Source of the DNA: Cystobacter ferrugineus
GTDB lineage: Bacteria > Myxococcota > Myxococcia > Myxococcales > Myxococcaceae
Reading direction: 5' to 3'
Assembly: GCF_001887355.1 (NCBI RefSeq)
Contig: NZ_MPIN01000010.1
Span: 247,303 to 311,302, forward strand
DNA length: 64,000 bases
The notes beneath the pieces were generated by a model. That model was not told the DNA's origin, did no database searches, and saw only the letters and a program-made list of their open reading frames with translations. Of the stretch, positions 53,437 to 61,162 are shown piece by piece (position 1 is the first letter of the stretch; each line of letters starts with the position of its first letter). A program made the position numbers and the translations under genes.

Positions 53437-54060
53437 ATGCTCTTCACCAAGGTCTTCTACGAAAACAGACAAATCGAAAACGAGCATCTGGAGCTGACGG
53501 ATAAGGGCTCGCTCTACTTTGTTGGTCCCAATCTGACACTGACAAACTGCACCCTCGTGTTGAAGGTGCCCGCCAGGAACCTGCAATTCGAAGGAGTGCG
53601 TTTCGTCAATTGCACCTTCGACGTGAAACAGGAGTTGAAGAATCATCAGTCCTGGGTGTTCGCATCACTCAAAGGTTGCCGGTTCAAGGGACGGCTATCG
53701 GGCTGCGACTTCGGCACCTGGCCCGGCTACTCCGAGGGGTCCGAATTTGGATTCATTGAAGACTGTGACTTCTCCGAGGCCCGTCTGAACGGCTGCCGCA
53801 TCATGGGGTGTGACCCGGAGACGCTGCGCTTTCCCAAGTGGCCCTGCTTCACCCTCCTGGAGCCCATTCGCAGAGCCCCAGAACTCCGAGGCGTCCCGTG
53901 GCCGGGCCGGTTCGGCCGCATTGTCATCGAGCACCTGCACACCCAGCCGGCACCTACCCGGGCCCTGACCTACCACGCTCCCTCTATTGCAAAGGAACTT
54001 GATACCACTGAAGAGGAACTCCGGGCCGTCATCGAGAAGTTCGACTGCATCGTCTACTGA
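53437..54060 (+). CDS. Cognate immunity protein, copy 2
   Basis: 207 residues, eight bases after the toxin stop. Same cysteine/phenylalanine turn repeats as the 25560 protein (FVNCTFDV, LKGCRFKG, LSGCDFG, IEDCDFSEAR, LNGCRIMGCD) and the same WPGRFGRIVIE block. The two proteins are clearly paralogous, with most differences in the first 12 residues and in the last third, where toxin specificity may lie. Intact, in contrast with its damaged toxin. Confidence 0.78.
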   Translation: MLFTKVFYENRQIENEHLELTDKGSLYFVGPNLTLTNCTLVLKVPARNLQFEGVRFVNCTFDVKQELKNHQSWVFASLKGCRFKGRLSGCDFGTWPGYSEGSEFGFIEDCDFSEARLNGCRIMGCDPETLRFPKWPCFTLLEPIRRAPELRGVPWPGRFGRIVIEHLHTQPAPTRALTYHAPSIAKELDTTEEELRAVIEKFDCIVY

Positions 54061-54104
54061 CCCGAACCCGAGCGGGCGTGGAACGTCACGCTCCGGGTAT
54101 GGAT

Positions 54105-54482
54105 TCAGGGCTGAGCGGACTGGGGCGGACGTCCCCGGTGCTTCGAAACGGGCACGTAGCACGTACCCTGGTACTCCGCCTGGACGTCGAGGCACGGAGG
54201 ACTGCGCTTCACGGCCAGCCAGCATCCACCGTTGATCTCCACTTCATCCACCTGGGGTTTACAGGGCGCCGCGGCCTGATTCCTGAAGGGTTTGGCGGGC
54301 AATGGGTAGGCGAACGTTTGCGGAACCGGTGAATCCGAGTCGGACAGGATCGGGGCATCCACCTCGGAAGGAACCTCGGACACCACGACAGGTGCGAGCG
54401 GCTGACATCTGGAATCACTCGTCGCGTAGAGCCAGACACCGAACGACAGGGAGACGCTCGCAAGGCCCGCGAGAGCGGGCAT
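54105..54482 (-). CDS. Kinase-satellite protein, membrane-anchored
   Basis: 125 residues. One N-terminal hydrophobic segment (about 2-22), a Pro/Ser-rich stretch, then a cysteine-containing C-domain: CKPQVDEVEINGGCWLAVKR, PPCLDVQAEYQGTCYVPV. Myxobacteria carry many proteins with this EINGGCW...PPC...GTCY pattern directly after a Ser/Thr protein kinase gene. Here the kinase is absent and only the 54495 protein precedes it, 12 bp upstream. Confidence 0.72.
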   Translation of the reverse strand: MPALAGLASVSLSFGVWLYATSDSRCQPLAPVVVSEVPSEVDAPILSDSDSPVPQTFAYPLPAKPFRNQAAAPCKPQVDEVEINGGCWLAVKRSPPCLDVQAEYQGTCYVPVSKHRGRPPQSAQP

Positions 54483-54494
54483 GAGCCGGGCACC

Positions 54495-54854
54495 CTAGGG
54501 CCGGGGTCCCGACGCGAGGTGGGCCGACAGTCTGGGATTGTCCTCCACGCGCCGGACCGCGGCGTCCGTCAGCACGAGGATGTCCGCCAGCTCCGTGGCC
54601 CGCACCGACGGAGGCGCTTCATCCACCCGCAGCGACACCGAGGCGGATTCGCGTTTGTAGAAGAGGCTCACGGCCCAGTCCCCCTCGGGCGTCCACTCCA
54701 CGCGCTCTCCCGGCAGCAGCGTCAGGGCGGGCCTGCCCGTCGCGGCATGGCGCGCCTCGTAGAGACGGCCCAGATCCGGGCCCACCTCGTCATAACACCG
54801 GCTCAACTGGAAGGGCCCCAACCGCCTCTCCTCTCCGCTCTTCTCGTTCGCCAC
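54495..54854 (-). CDS. Kinase-satellite protein, G-loop mimic
   Basis: 119 residues, first gene of the leftward pair. RRLGPFQLSRCYDEVGPDLG followed by RLYEARHAATGRPALTLLP has the look of the N-lobe of a Hanks-type kinase (glycine-rich loop then beta strand 3) but has no invariant lysine, HRD or DFG motif. The remainder (WAVSLFYKRESASVSLRVDE) is beta-rich. Such proteins pair with the EINGGCW-type protein; role unknown. Confidence 0.68.
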   Translation of the reverse strand: MANEKSGEERRLGPFQLSRCYDEVGPDLGRLYEARHAATGRPALTLLPGERVEWTPEGDWAVSLFYKRESASVSLRVDEAPPSVRATELADILVLTDAAVRRVEDNPRLSAHLASGPRP

Positions 54855-54939
54855 GCGACGCCCCTCCGTGAGCCTTCACGGAAACGGATTTGACCATTCA
54901 AGTCAAGAGAGTTCGCATGTCCTGTTGGGTTCCCACAGG

Positions 54940-55029
54940 CTGATGCTCGCGCACCCCTTCGCCGAGGCCTTCCTCTACCGCCTGCGCTCCGCCGATGCGC
55001 GAGGTGACACTCGGGAGGATCGGCCCCGT
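54940..55029 (+). pseudogene. Diverged copy of the 3' end of the 50767 gene
   Basis: The stretch aligns with 51841-51930, the last 90 bp of the membrane-protein gene. CTGATGCTCGCGCACCCCTT corresponds to CTGGTGCTCGCGCACTACTT, followed by TTCCTCTACCG and CGCGAGGTGAC-CTCGGGAGG. About four-fifths of the bases match by eye with one 2-base gap that breaks the frame. No upstream part of the gene is present here. Confidence 0.75.
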
Positions 55030-55138
55030 GTGCGGGCATACCTCCGCGTTCCGCTATCGTCATCTACCTGACAAAGCCTTACCCTCCATGAGAGGAAAGC
55101 ACGAACGCGCCCGTTCGCGATGTTCCTCGTACCAGGAG

Positions 55139-55597
55139 ATGGCTTTGCTGAAGAAGATGATTTTCGTTGTCACCGCGGCAATGGGATTGATGGCTTGTGG
55201 GACGAACACTCTCCAGGAGCCAGCGGAGCAGTCCACGGGCATGGTGAAGCAGGCGAGCACCTACGCCGAGTGCGGCTACCCATTTCATTACTGTGGCCTG
55301 GATGCCCACCCGGTGGGTGTGACTTGTGCGGGTTGCCCATGGGGCAACTGCCCCAAAGATGGTTATGACGCCACGCTTTGCGCGCCGAACGACTCGGGTG
55401 GCTATATCGAGTGCGGGTTGGTAGCGGAAACGAGGTATTGTGACCCTGGGTTCATCCGGGACGACAGCCACCCCGATGGTCCCTATCTCTGCTCCCCGGG
55501 GTGTAAACGCTCCCCCGACGACCAACCCACCAACTGTACGTTCTACCCATACAACGCGACTCGCTGCATCCCCGACCCCAACATGTCGTCGAGGTAG
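55139..55597 (+). CDS. Cysteine-rich lipoprotein
   Basis: 152 residues from the ATG at 55139. Lipobox MGLMACGTN, then a mature region with about a dozen cysteines in short loops (AECGYPFHYCG, TCAGCPWGNCPKDG, IECGLVAETRYCD, CSPGCKR). It is probably stabilised by disulfides on the cell surface or periplasm. The start is uncertain: AGGAG ends one base before this ATG, and a TTG at 55145 or ATG at 55157 would be better spaced. Base composition is lower in GC than its neighbours. No family recognised. Confidence 0.7.
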   Translation: MALLKKMIFVVTAAMGLMACGTNTLQEPAEQSTGMVKQASTYAECGYPFHYCGLDAHPVGVTCAGCPWGNCPKDGYDATLCAPNDSGGYIECGLVAETRYCDPGFIRDDSHPDGPYLCSPGCKRSPDDQPTNCTFYPYNATRCIPDPNMSSR

Positions 55598-55604
55598 ACC
55601 GGCC

Positions 55605-55642
55605 CGTTCAGGGAGAGCTTCACGCGCACCTCTCCCTGAACG
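55605..55642. terminator. Strong 13-bp hairpin
   Basis: CGTTCAGGGAGAG and CTCTCCCTGAACG pair perfectly around a 12-base loop, seven bases after the lipoprotein stop, followed by GAGTGCTTTCG. Probably the transcription terminator of the 55139 gene. Confidence 0.7.
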
Positions 55643-55783
55643 GAGTGCTTTCGCCCCCTCCCCAGTGGCGCAGGGCCCGGGAGCCGGAGTGGACTTCGGC
55701 GCCCAGAGCAGCCCCAGTTCCAGCGGCTCGGTCTCGAAGGGCTCGGACTCCTCGCATCATACCCGAGGAGGTGACATCCGAGC

Positions 55784-56485
55784 TCAGGTGCGCCGGACGT
55801 CCAGGATGCGGCCCTCGCGCAGCCAGCCCTCGGCGTCCCTCCACAGGGGCAGACCCACGGCATGGACGCGCTCGGGCGCGGTGCGGGTGAGCCACCCCAG
55901 CCACGCGCACAGCGCCGCGTCGAGCTCGTCATGCGTGGGCAGCCCGCTCCCCGGAAAGCGCAGTCCCGCCGCCTCGAGCCGCTCCCGCCTCGCCGCCCGT
56001 CCCTCGGGTGAACTCTTCTTCCCCAACTTCTCCACAGCCAGGTGGCGCCACGTGGCTCCGGGAAAGGCCTCGAACAAGCGCGCCCGGCCCGGCTCGGGCG
56101 TGTCCACGTCCAGCAACTCCAGGGCCCCAAGCCGGTGCAGGGCCGCGAAGAGCAACACGCCGCCGCGCACGAAGCCGTGGAAGGGCCCGCCCGGCACGGG
56201 GAGCACGTCCGGAGTCCGCCCCGGCGCCCGCAGCAGCCGCTCGGCCTCGCGCACCCGGGCCCCTGGCCTCGCGAGCGCCTGGGGCCCATCCACCACCACC
56301 ACGTCCGCCGGGCCCACCGGGAACGCGGCCACGAGGGCCTCCGGCTCGAGCCGCCCCTCGCCGTCGGGGGCGGGCCACTCGCGCTGCTCGAAGTCCACCC
56401 GCCCGTGGATGTCCACCACGGCCACATCCACGGCGCGGGGACGGCGCGCGAACGGGTCGCTCAAATCCCAGCCCAGGAAACGCAC
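55784..56485 (-). CDS. DUF429 family protein, predicted RNase H-like
   Basis: 233 residues, GTG start at 56485. N-terminal RFLGWDLSDPF and VDVAVVDIHGR, the acidic DVVVVDGPQALARPG and, near the C-terminus, THDELDAALCAWLGWL give the acidic-residue pattern of DUF429 (RNase H-like fold). The function of the family is unknown. A divergent or convergent partner is not evident. Positions 56486-56662 hold no clear gene. Confidence 0.85.
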   Translation of the reverse strand: MRFLGWDLSDPFARRPRAVDVAVVDIHGRVDFEQREWPAPDGEGRLEPEALVAAFPVGPADVVVVDGPQALARPGARVREAERLLRAPGRTPDVLPVPGGPFHGFVRGGVLLFAALHRLGALELLDVDTPEPGRARLFEAFPGATWRHLAVEKLGKKSSPEGRAARRERLEAAGLRFPGSGLPTHDELDAALCAWLGWLTRTAPERVHAVGLPLWRDAEGWLREGRILDVRRT

Positions 56486-56662
56486 GCGCCGAGCCTACCC
56501 GAGGCGCCTGGCAGAGGAGGATTTCGAGTCGGAACTTCAGGATGGTGGCACGCAAGTACGTGGACCCGGCGGCGGACTCCGCCCTGGCGTTCCCCAACTC
56601 GCCGGGAACTGACGGTCCGCCGCCGGACGCCTCGCGCGGCCGCTCGCCGAAGTGACGCTGGC

Positions 56663-57511
56663 TCACTTGATACGGATGCGCTGACCGACCACCAGCAGGC
56701 TTGGGTTCTTGATCTGCCCCTGACCCGGCCCACCCTTGTTGCGCGCGAGCAGGGTGGTGACCGGCACGCCAAAGCGCTTGGAGAGCGTCGAGAGGTTGTC
56801 GCCCGGGACCACCGTGCGCCAGATCTGCACGGCCCTCTTGGCCGGCGCGGGGGGCGCCCTGCCGCCGGGAATCACCAGCTTGACGCCCACCCGAAGCAGG
56901 CTGGGGTTGCTGATCCGGTTGACCCGCGCGAGCTCCTTCCAGCCACCAGGCACCTTGAAGCGGTTGGAGATGGCCGAGAGCGTGTCGCCCGGCTTCGTGG
57001 TGTAGGTCAGCGAGGCCGCGGGTTTGGGCACTGGACCGCCAGGCAGAGGCGGCTTCGGACGGGGCCTGGCGCGGTCGGTGAACGGCGGGTAGCAGTAACC
57101 CGTGATGCTTGCTTTTCGGATGCGCTGGTGGACGCCGTTCGGTTTGCCGGTGTTGCCCTCGATCGTGAGGATGTGGCCCTTCTTCACCTGGACCACGATC
57201 CCAACGTGGTTGCCCCCGGGTCTTCCAGGCATCCAGTCGAAGCACACCAGCGCGCCGACGCGCGGCTTCGCGCCGAATCGCCGCTTCCTCCTGAAATCGT
57301 CGATGAGCGCCTGCACCAACGCTCGCTTCCGGAACGCCGCGCCGTTCCCGGACTTGGCGGCACACCACGACACGAACATCGCGCAGTACTCGTGCTGGAG
57401 GCCGTACCACGCGCCATATTTCGTGCGCGGTAATCCATTCGGCATCCGGGAGGAGCGGTAACCGACCTGCGACCGCGCCACGGCCAGGAACTTCTCGAGT
57501 TGGACGTTCAT
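56663..57511 (-). CDS. CHAP-domain peptidoglycan hydrolase with two LysM repeats
   Basis: 282 residues, no signal peptide. The CHAP-type amidase/endopeptidase domain (about 5-130) has Cys43 in HEYCAMFVSWC, His102 in GGNHVGIVV and Glu118 in TIEGN. Two LysM modules (about 168-216 and 231-282) with TKPGDTLSAISNRF and VPGDNLSTLSKRFG bind peptidoglycan. Such signal-less enzymes are phage endolysins or secretion-system effectors. Its ATG overlaps the stop of the acidic-protein gene (ATGA). Confidence 0.88.
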   Translation of the reverse strand: MNVQLEKFLAVARSQVGYRSSRMPNGLPRTKYGAWYGLQHEYCAMFVSWCAAKSGNGAAFRKRALVQALIDDFRRKRRFGAKPRVGALVCFDWMPGRPGGNHVGIVVQVKKGHILTIEGNTGKPNGVHQRIRKASITGYCYPPFTDRARPRPKPPLPGGPVPKPAASLTYTTKPGDTLSAISNRFKVPGGWKELARVNRISNPSLLRVGVKLVIPGGRAPPAPAKRAVQIWRTVVPGDNLSTLSKRFGVPVTTLLARNKGGPGQGQIKNPSLLVVGQRIRIK

Positions 57512-57729
57512 GGCGCCACCTCCTTCTCCGACTCGTCCTCGTCCACGAAGTCCACTCCGACATCCTCGGGATCGTCGTCGCTGAACGACAGCTCATCCTC
57601 CGGATCGTCTTCATCCTCGACGGGGCCGCTGTCGATCAGCAGCGCCTCTTCTTCCGGTGTCTTGCTCTCGATCTCGTCATCGGTCGGGGTCGGCAGCTGG
57701 CTCTTCCCTCGCCTGTTCTTGACCGCCAT
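57508..57729 (-). CDS. Small acidic protein preceding the CHAP enzyme
   Basis: 73 residues. A basic start (AVKNRRGKSQ) is followed by an acidic tail with EDEDDPEDELSFSDDDPEDV. Almost certainly disordered. It is translationally coupled to the hydrolase gene and is the first gene of the pair. It could shield, target or inhibit the enzyme, but the sequence does not decide. Two repeats of a TGCAACC-type site lie upstream. Confidence 0.65.
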   Translation of the reverse strand: MAVKNRRGKSQLPTPTDDEIESKTPEEEALLIDSGPVEDEDDPEDELSFSDDDPEDVGVDFVDEDESEKEVAP

Positions 57730-57749
57730 GAGGCTTCTCCTCCGAAATC

Positions 57750-57825
57750 GGGTTGCATCAAAACAACAGAGCGGCGTGGTGGCGGGTGTGATGGCCGGAG
57801 TGCACCCTCATGCAACCGGGTTGCA
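57750..57825. promoter_or_regulatory. Operator-like palindrome plus half-site
   Basis: TGCAACCGGGTTGCA (57811-57825) is a perfect palindrome around one central base, and its half GGGTTGCA is repeated at 57750-57757, 21 bases before the start of the small acidic-protein gene. The pair of sites about 60 bp apart upstream of a leftward operon suggests repressor or activator binding. Confidence 0.5.
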
Positions 57826-58280
57826 CCAGGGGCAGGCGAAGAAGCGAGCGCGGCGACTTGGAGTTGCACCTGGAGCGGCCCCTCCTGGTGCTGGAGGATG
57901 TGGGCGGCAGGGCCCTCTCGGAGCAGCTCGGCCAGCGATCCACAACTCCTCCAGCCCTGGCTCCGCCCCCGCTCGAGGGAGGACGGTGGTATGGGCCGAG
58001 AAGTCAGGAGACCGCACTCCTGGAGCTGGTGCATGCGCGTGCCGAGGAAGCGGATGTGGCCGCGCTCGATGCTGGTGCTCCCCAGGGTGTTACCGAAGTC
58101 GAGACACTCGTGCAGGCGCGAAGAGGACAAGGCCGTTATCGCGAGGAATTGCTCGCGTTGTGGCAAGGTCGTTGTGCGGTTACTGGATGCTCACACGGTG
58201 CTGTTCTGCGCGCCTCTCACGCCAGGCCTTGGCGCATGATTTGCGCTGCGGGACGCCGCGAATACCTGATGAGTGGGTGA
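57810..58280 (+). pseudogene. HNH endonuclease remnant
   Basis: One frame carries ETLVQARRGQGRYREELLAL followed by WQGRCAVTGCSHGAVLRASH and ARPW, the start of an HNH_2-type nuclease domain of the restriction/S-domain kind, which normally continues through N and a second H. After RPW (about 58232) the match stops and the frame ends in unrelated residues at 58280. The upstream 90 codons are alanine/proline-rich and contribute no domain. The nuclease is inactive as it stands. Confidence 0.6.
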
Positions 58281-58535
58281 ATTCCCTTATCGCGGACGTG
58301 GTACAGCCAAGGTGGTTTCGTCGGCAACCCCAATGGAAGCCTGGTGCCGCTCGCCCTCACCTTCTCGGCGGTGATGCGGCCGGATGCAGGTAACTGGCCC
58401 TATGCCCTGGTGGACGCCTGGTCGGGCATCCTCACGCAGACTGGCAGAATCTCCGCGACGGGCGTGAGGACCTACCTGCCCGCGGGGGGCCCGGGTGTGA
58501 TGTCGAGCCTCGGAACCCATACCCTGGGCTACTGA
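58277..58535 (+). pseudogene. Fragment of an unidentified gene 3' end
   Basis: A stop-free frame of about 86 codons ends at 58535 with LSRTWYSQGGFVGNPNGSLV, then PLALTFSAVMRPDAGNWPYA and a final SSLGTHTLGY. The glycine- and tyrosine-rich texture looks like the end of a secreted protein. No start with a ribosome-binding site precedes it (an ATG is not found before 58333) and a stop lies just upstream, so the 5' part is missing. Family not recognised. Confidence 0.4.
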
Positions 58536-58560
58536 GCCGCGGACGTCACGCCTGCTGAGC

Positions 58561-59463
58561 TCACCGGGCTCGCACGAGTTCGCCGACGGTGGGCGACAGC
58601 AACTCCATCAGCCAGGTCATCACGGCGCGCACGCGACGCGGCACCGAGCGCCCGTGCGTGTGCAGCAGCGTGATGGGCACCGGTCGTGCGATGAACTCCG
58701 GCAGAATCTCGACGAGCTTGTTCGCGTGCCGCTCCAGCCCGGGTCGCGGCACCTGCACGATGCCCAGGCCCGCGATGCACGCCGCCTCATACACGTCGAA
58801 GTTGTCGACGGTCACCACGCTGCGCATCGGTAGCTCCTTGTACGTCTTGCCGTCGAAGTACTCGAAGACCGGGACCGGGTCGGTTGCGTAGTGGACGACG
58901 AAGTGGTCGCGCAGATCGTCCAGCGTGCGCGGAGTTCCATGCTGGCGCAGGTACGAAGGGCTCGCGCAGTTCATCATCGGCGCCTCGCCGATGCGGCGCC
59001 CGACGAGCCCCGGTTCGTTGACCGGCCCCACGCGCAGCACGAGATCGAACCCCTCGCGCACCGCCGCCACGAGTCGGTCGCTCGCGCAGATGTCCAACTG
59101 GAGCTGCGGATGGCGCGCGAGCAGCTCGGGCAACCGAGGAATGACGAACTCGCGCGCAATGAGGACGGGGAGTTCCACGCGCACCCGTCCACGCAACGCA
59201 CGGCTCGCATGAAAGAGCGCCGCGATTTCCTCGGCCTCCGCGAGAAGACCGTGGGCACGCTTCAGGAGTTGCTCCCCCTCGGGTGTGGGGCGCACGACGC
59301 GAGTCGAGCGCTGGAGGAGCTGCGTTCCAAGCTCGGCTTCGAGCTTCTGCACGTGCGCGGACGCGCGTGCCTTGGGCATGCCGAGCTGGTGAGCGGCCTG
59401 CGTGAAGCTCCGCAGCTCCGCCACCCGGACGAAGACCTTGAGGGCGTCGAGGTCAAGGCTCAT
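58561..59463 (-). CDS. LysR-family transcriptional regulator
   Basis: 300 residues. N-terminal winged helix with LDALKVFVRVAELRSFTQAA and MPKARASAHVQKLEAELG, then the LysR substrate domain (about 90-290) with LPVLIAREFVIPRLPELLAR and EGFDLVLRVGPV. It belongs to the DsdC/AaeR-like branch (CrgA type) with a short effector domain. Divergent from the SDR gene over 76 bp, the classical arrangement in which the LysR protein controls the neighbour. Confidence 0.92.
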   Translation of the reverse strand: MSLDLDALKVFVRVAELRSFTQAAHQLGMPKARASAHVQKLEAELGTQLLQRSTRVVRPTPEGEQLLKRAHGLLAEAEEIAALFHASRALRGRVRVELPVLIAREFVIPRLPELLARHPQLQLDICASDRLVAAVREGFDLVLRVGPVNEPGLVGRRIGEAPMMNCASPSYLRQHGTPRTLDDLRDHFVVHYATDPVPVFEYFDGKTYKELPMRSVVTVDNFDVYEAACIAGLGIVQVPRPGLERHANKLVEILPEFIARPVPITLLHTHGRSVPRRVRAVMTWLMELLSPTVGELVRAR

Positions 59464-59484
59464 TGTCTTGACTTACCAGACAGT

Positions 59485-59513
59485 GTGTCGGCGGTCTCGC
59501 GCTTTACCGACAC
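59485..59513. promoter_or_regulatory. LysR-type operator candidate
   Basis: GTGTCGG (59485-59491) and CCGACAC (59507-59513) form a 7-bp inverted repeat with a 15-base spacer in the divergent LysR-SDR gap. A related direct element (TTACCAGACAG and TTTACCGACAC) overlaps it. Size and place fit LysR binding. Confidence 0.45.
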
Positions 59514-59539
59514 CCGCGTGGATCGTTACACCACGGCGC

Positions 59540-60454
59540 ATGACCCAGTGGACAACTTCCGACATTCCTTCTCAGAAGGGCCGTTCGGCCGTCATCACCG
59601 GTACCGGAGGTCTCGGACTCGAGGATGCCCTCGAACTTGCACGGACAGGCGGTGAGATCATCATCGCGGGCCGCAATCCGCAGAAAGGCGCGGATGCTGT
59701 CGCGAGAATCCGATCCGAAGTCCCCTCCGCGAATGTCCGGTTCGAGCAGGTCGATCTCGCCAGCCTCGAGTCCGTCGCCGACTTCGCCGCGCGGCTGAAG
59801 GGGCAGCGAGGGAGTCTCGATCTGTTGATCAACAACGCCGCCGTGATGACCCCGCCGAGGCGGCAGACAACCTCGGATGGCTTCGAGCTGCAGTTCGGCA
59901 CCAACCATCTCGGCCACTTCGCCCTGACGGCCCACCTCATGCCGCTGCTGCGCAATGGGACGAACGCGCGCGTCGTCACGCTGTCGAGCGTTGCCGCGCG
60001 GGACGGCGCGATCGACTTCGACGATCTGCACGCGACGCGGAGCTACCAGCCGATGCGGGCCTATGGTCAGTCGAAGCTCGCCTGCCTGCTCTTCGCCTTC
60101 GAGCTGCAGCGGCGCAGCGAGGCGAATCGGTGGGGTGTCTCCAGCATCGCCGCGCACCCCGGCATCTCGCGCACCGACCTGCTGCACAACGCTCCCGGCC
60201 GTTGGAGTGCCGCCGGCATGACGCGGACGCTCATGTGGTTCATGTTCCAGCCCGCGTCGCAGGGTGCGCTCCCCACGCTCTTCGCCGCGACCTCGCCCGA
60301 GGCGAGGGCCGGCGCCTACTACGGCCCCGACAAGATGAACGAAATGCGTGGCTTTCCCGCGCTGGCGAAGGTTCCTCCGCGAGCGGAAGACAGAACGGCT
60401 GCCGAACGCCTCTGGCGCGTGTCCGAGGCGCTCACCCGCGTCACCTTTCAATGA
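59540..60454 (+). CDS. Short-chain dehydrogenase/reductase
   Basis: 304 residues from the ATG at 59540. Cofactor motif VITGTGGLGLEDALELA, then NNAAVM, the serine in TLSSVAARDG, catalytic Tyr and Lys in YGQSKLACL, and the retinol-dehydrogenase-like layout through ISRTDLLHNAPG. The GLG form replaces the usual G-I-G. Soluble NAD(P)-dependent oxidoreductase; substrate unknown. Probably regulated by the divergent LysR protein and followed by a small membrane protein. Confidence 0.92.
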   Translation: MTQWTTSDIPSQKGRSAVITGTGGLGLEDALELARTGGEIIIAGRNPQKGADAVARIRSEVPSANVRFEQVDLASLESVADFAARLKGQRGSLDLLINNAAVMTPPRRQTTSDGFELQFGTNHLGHFALTAHLMPLLRNGTNARVVTLSSVAARDGAIDFDDLHATRSYQPMRAYGQSKLACLLFAFELQRRSEANRWGVSSIAAHPGISRTDLLHNAPGRWSAAGMTRTLMWFMFQPASQGALPTLFAATSPEARAGAYYGPDKMNEMRGFPALAKVPPRAEDRTAAERLWRVSEALTRVTFQ

Positions 60455-60485
60455 GCGCACTCGCAGAAATCCCGCGGGGCACGAC

Positions 60486-60851
60486 ATGCACAAATACATC
60501 GTCTACGCAGCATACGGCTGGCTGACCTTCACCGGAGTGATGCACTTCGTCGTCGACGTCGTGTCCCAGCACCTGCGTGGCAAGCACGTCCCCAGCACCG
60601 AGACGACCCTCTACTACGGCCTCCACTCAGCGTTCGCGCTCGGACAGTTCGTGTTCGGTCTGCTCGGGCTATGGCTCGCATGGCGCGCATTGGACATGCT
60701 CGAGGAACTCCCCGTCGTGACGGTGTCGGTGGTCGCCGCCGTCGGGTGGCTCGCCATCGCGGTCTTCTTCATGGAATACTGGCAGCCCAAGTTCAACGCG
60801 GCCATCTTCGGCGTCCTGGTCGTGACTGCCGCGCTGACCGGGCGTCGATAG
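60486..60851 (+). CDS. Small membrane protein, third gene of the LysR/SDR module
   Basis: 121 residues with four hydrophobic helices and little loop sequence. MHKYIVYAAYGWLTFTGVMH opens the protein and a charged FFMEYWQPKFNAAIFG lies near the end. Its ATG is 31 bases after the SDR stop, so it is probably co-transcribed. Composition is less GC-rich than the core genes. Family not recognised. Confidence 0.78.
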   Translation: MHKYIVYAAYGWLTFTGVMHFVVDVVSQHLRGKHVPSTETTLYYGLHSAFALGQFVFGLLGLWLAWRALDMLEELPVVTVSVVAAVGWLAIAVFFMEYWQPKFNAAIFGVLVVTAALTGRR

Positions 60852-60938
60852 GAGCCCGCGAGAGACGCGTGGAGCGTCAGGGAGCCGCCAACCAGCGCTC
60901 GAGCGCGGGGCGCACTCGCGGTCAGCGACAGAGGGCGT

Positions 60939-61040
60939 GAGGTTCGCGACTCGCCGGAAGGTGGTGCTCTCGGTCTCCGCCCAGGCATCCAGGGCCTGGC
61001 CGGGCGCCCGCTCCATGACCAGGCCCAGACAGTCCCCAGA
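60939..61040 (-). pseudogene. Ser/Thr protein kinase remnant
   Basis: On the minus strand one frame reads DCLGLVMERAPGQALDAWAE then TESTTFRRVANL, matching the hinge region (LVME...PG..LDAWA) of Hanks-type kinases as seen in many myxobacterial kinases. About 34 codons remain; there is no glycine loop, invariant lysine, HRD or DFG. The rest of the 311-base interval 60852-61162 has no gene. Confidence 0.45.
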
Positions 61041-61162
61041 TGAGGCGCGGCGCGGCGAAGGCGGCCTCCGCCGCCCGCCCAGCATGGGAGCCGCCAACCG
61101 TCGGACGCGGCATGCGCATCCTCTCGGGGACGTACCGCTCAACCCGAGAAGGAGTCATAGCA

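Noticed and set aside
56541-56655. A 38-codon plus-strand ORF beginning MVARKYVDPAADS
   Set aside because: No clear ribosome-binding spacing or family; too short to support between two leftward genes.
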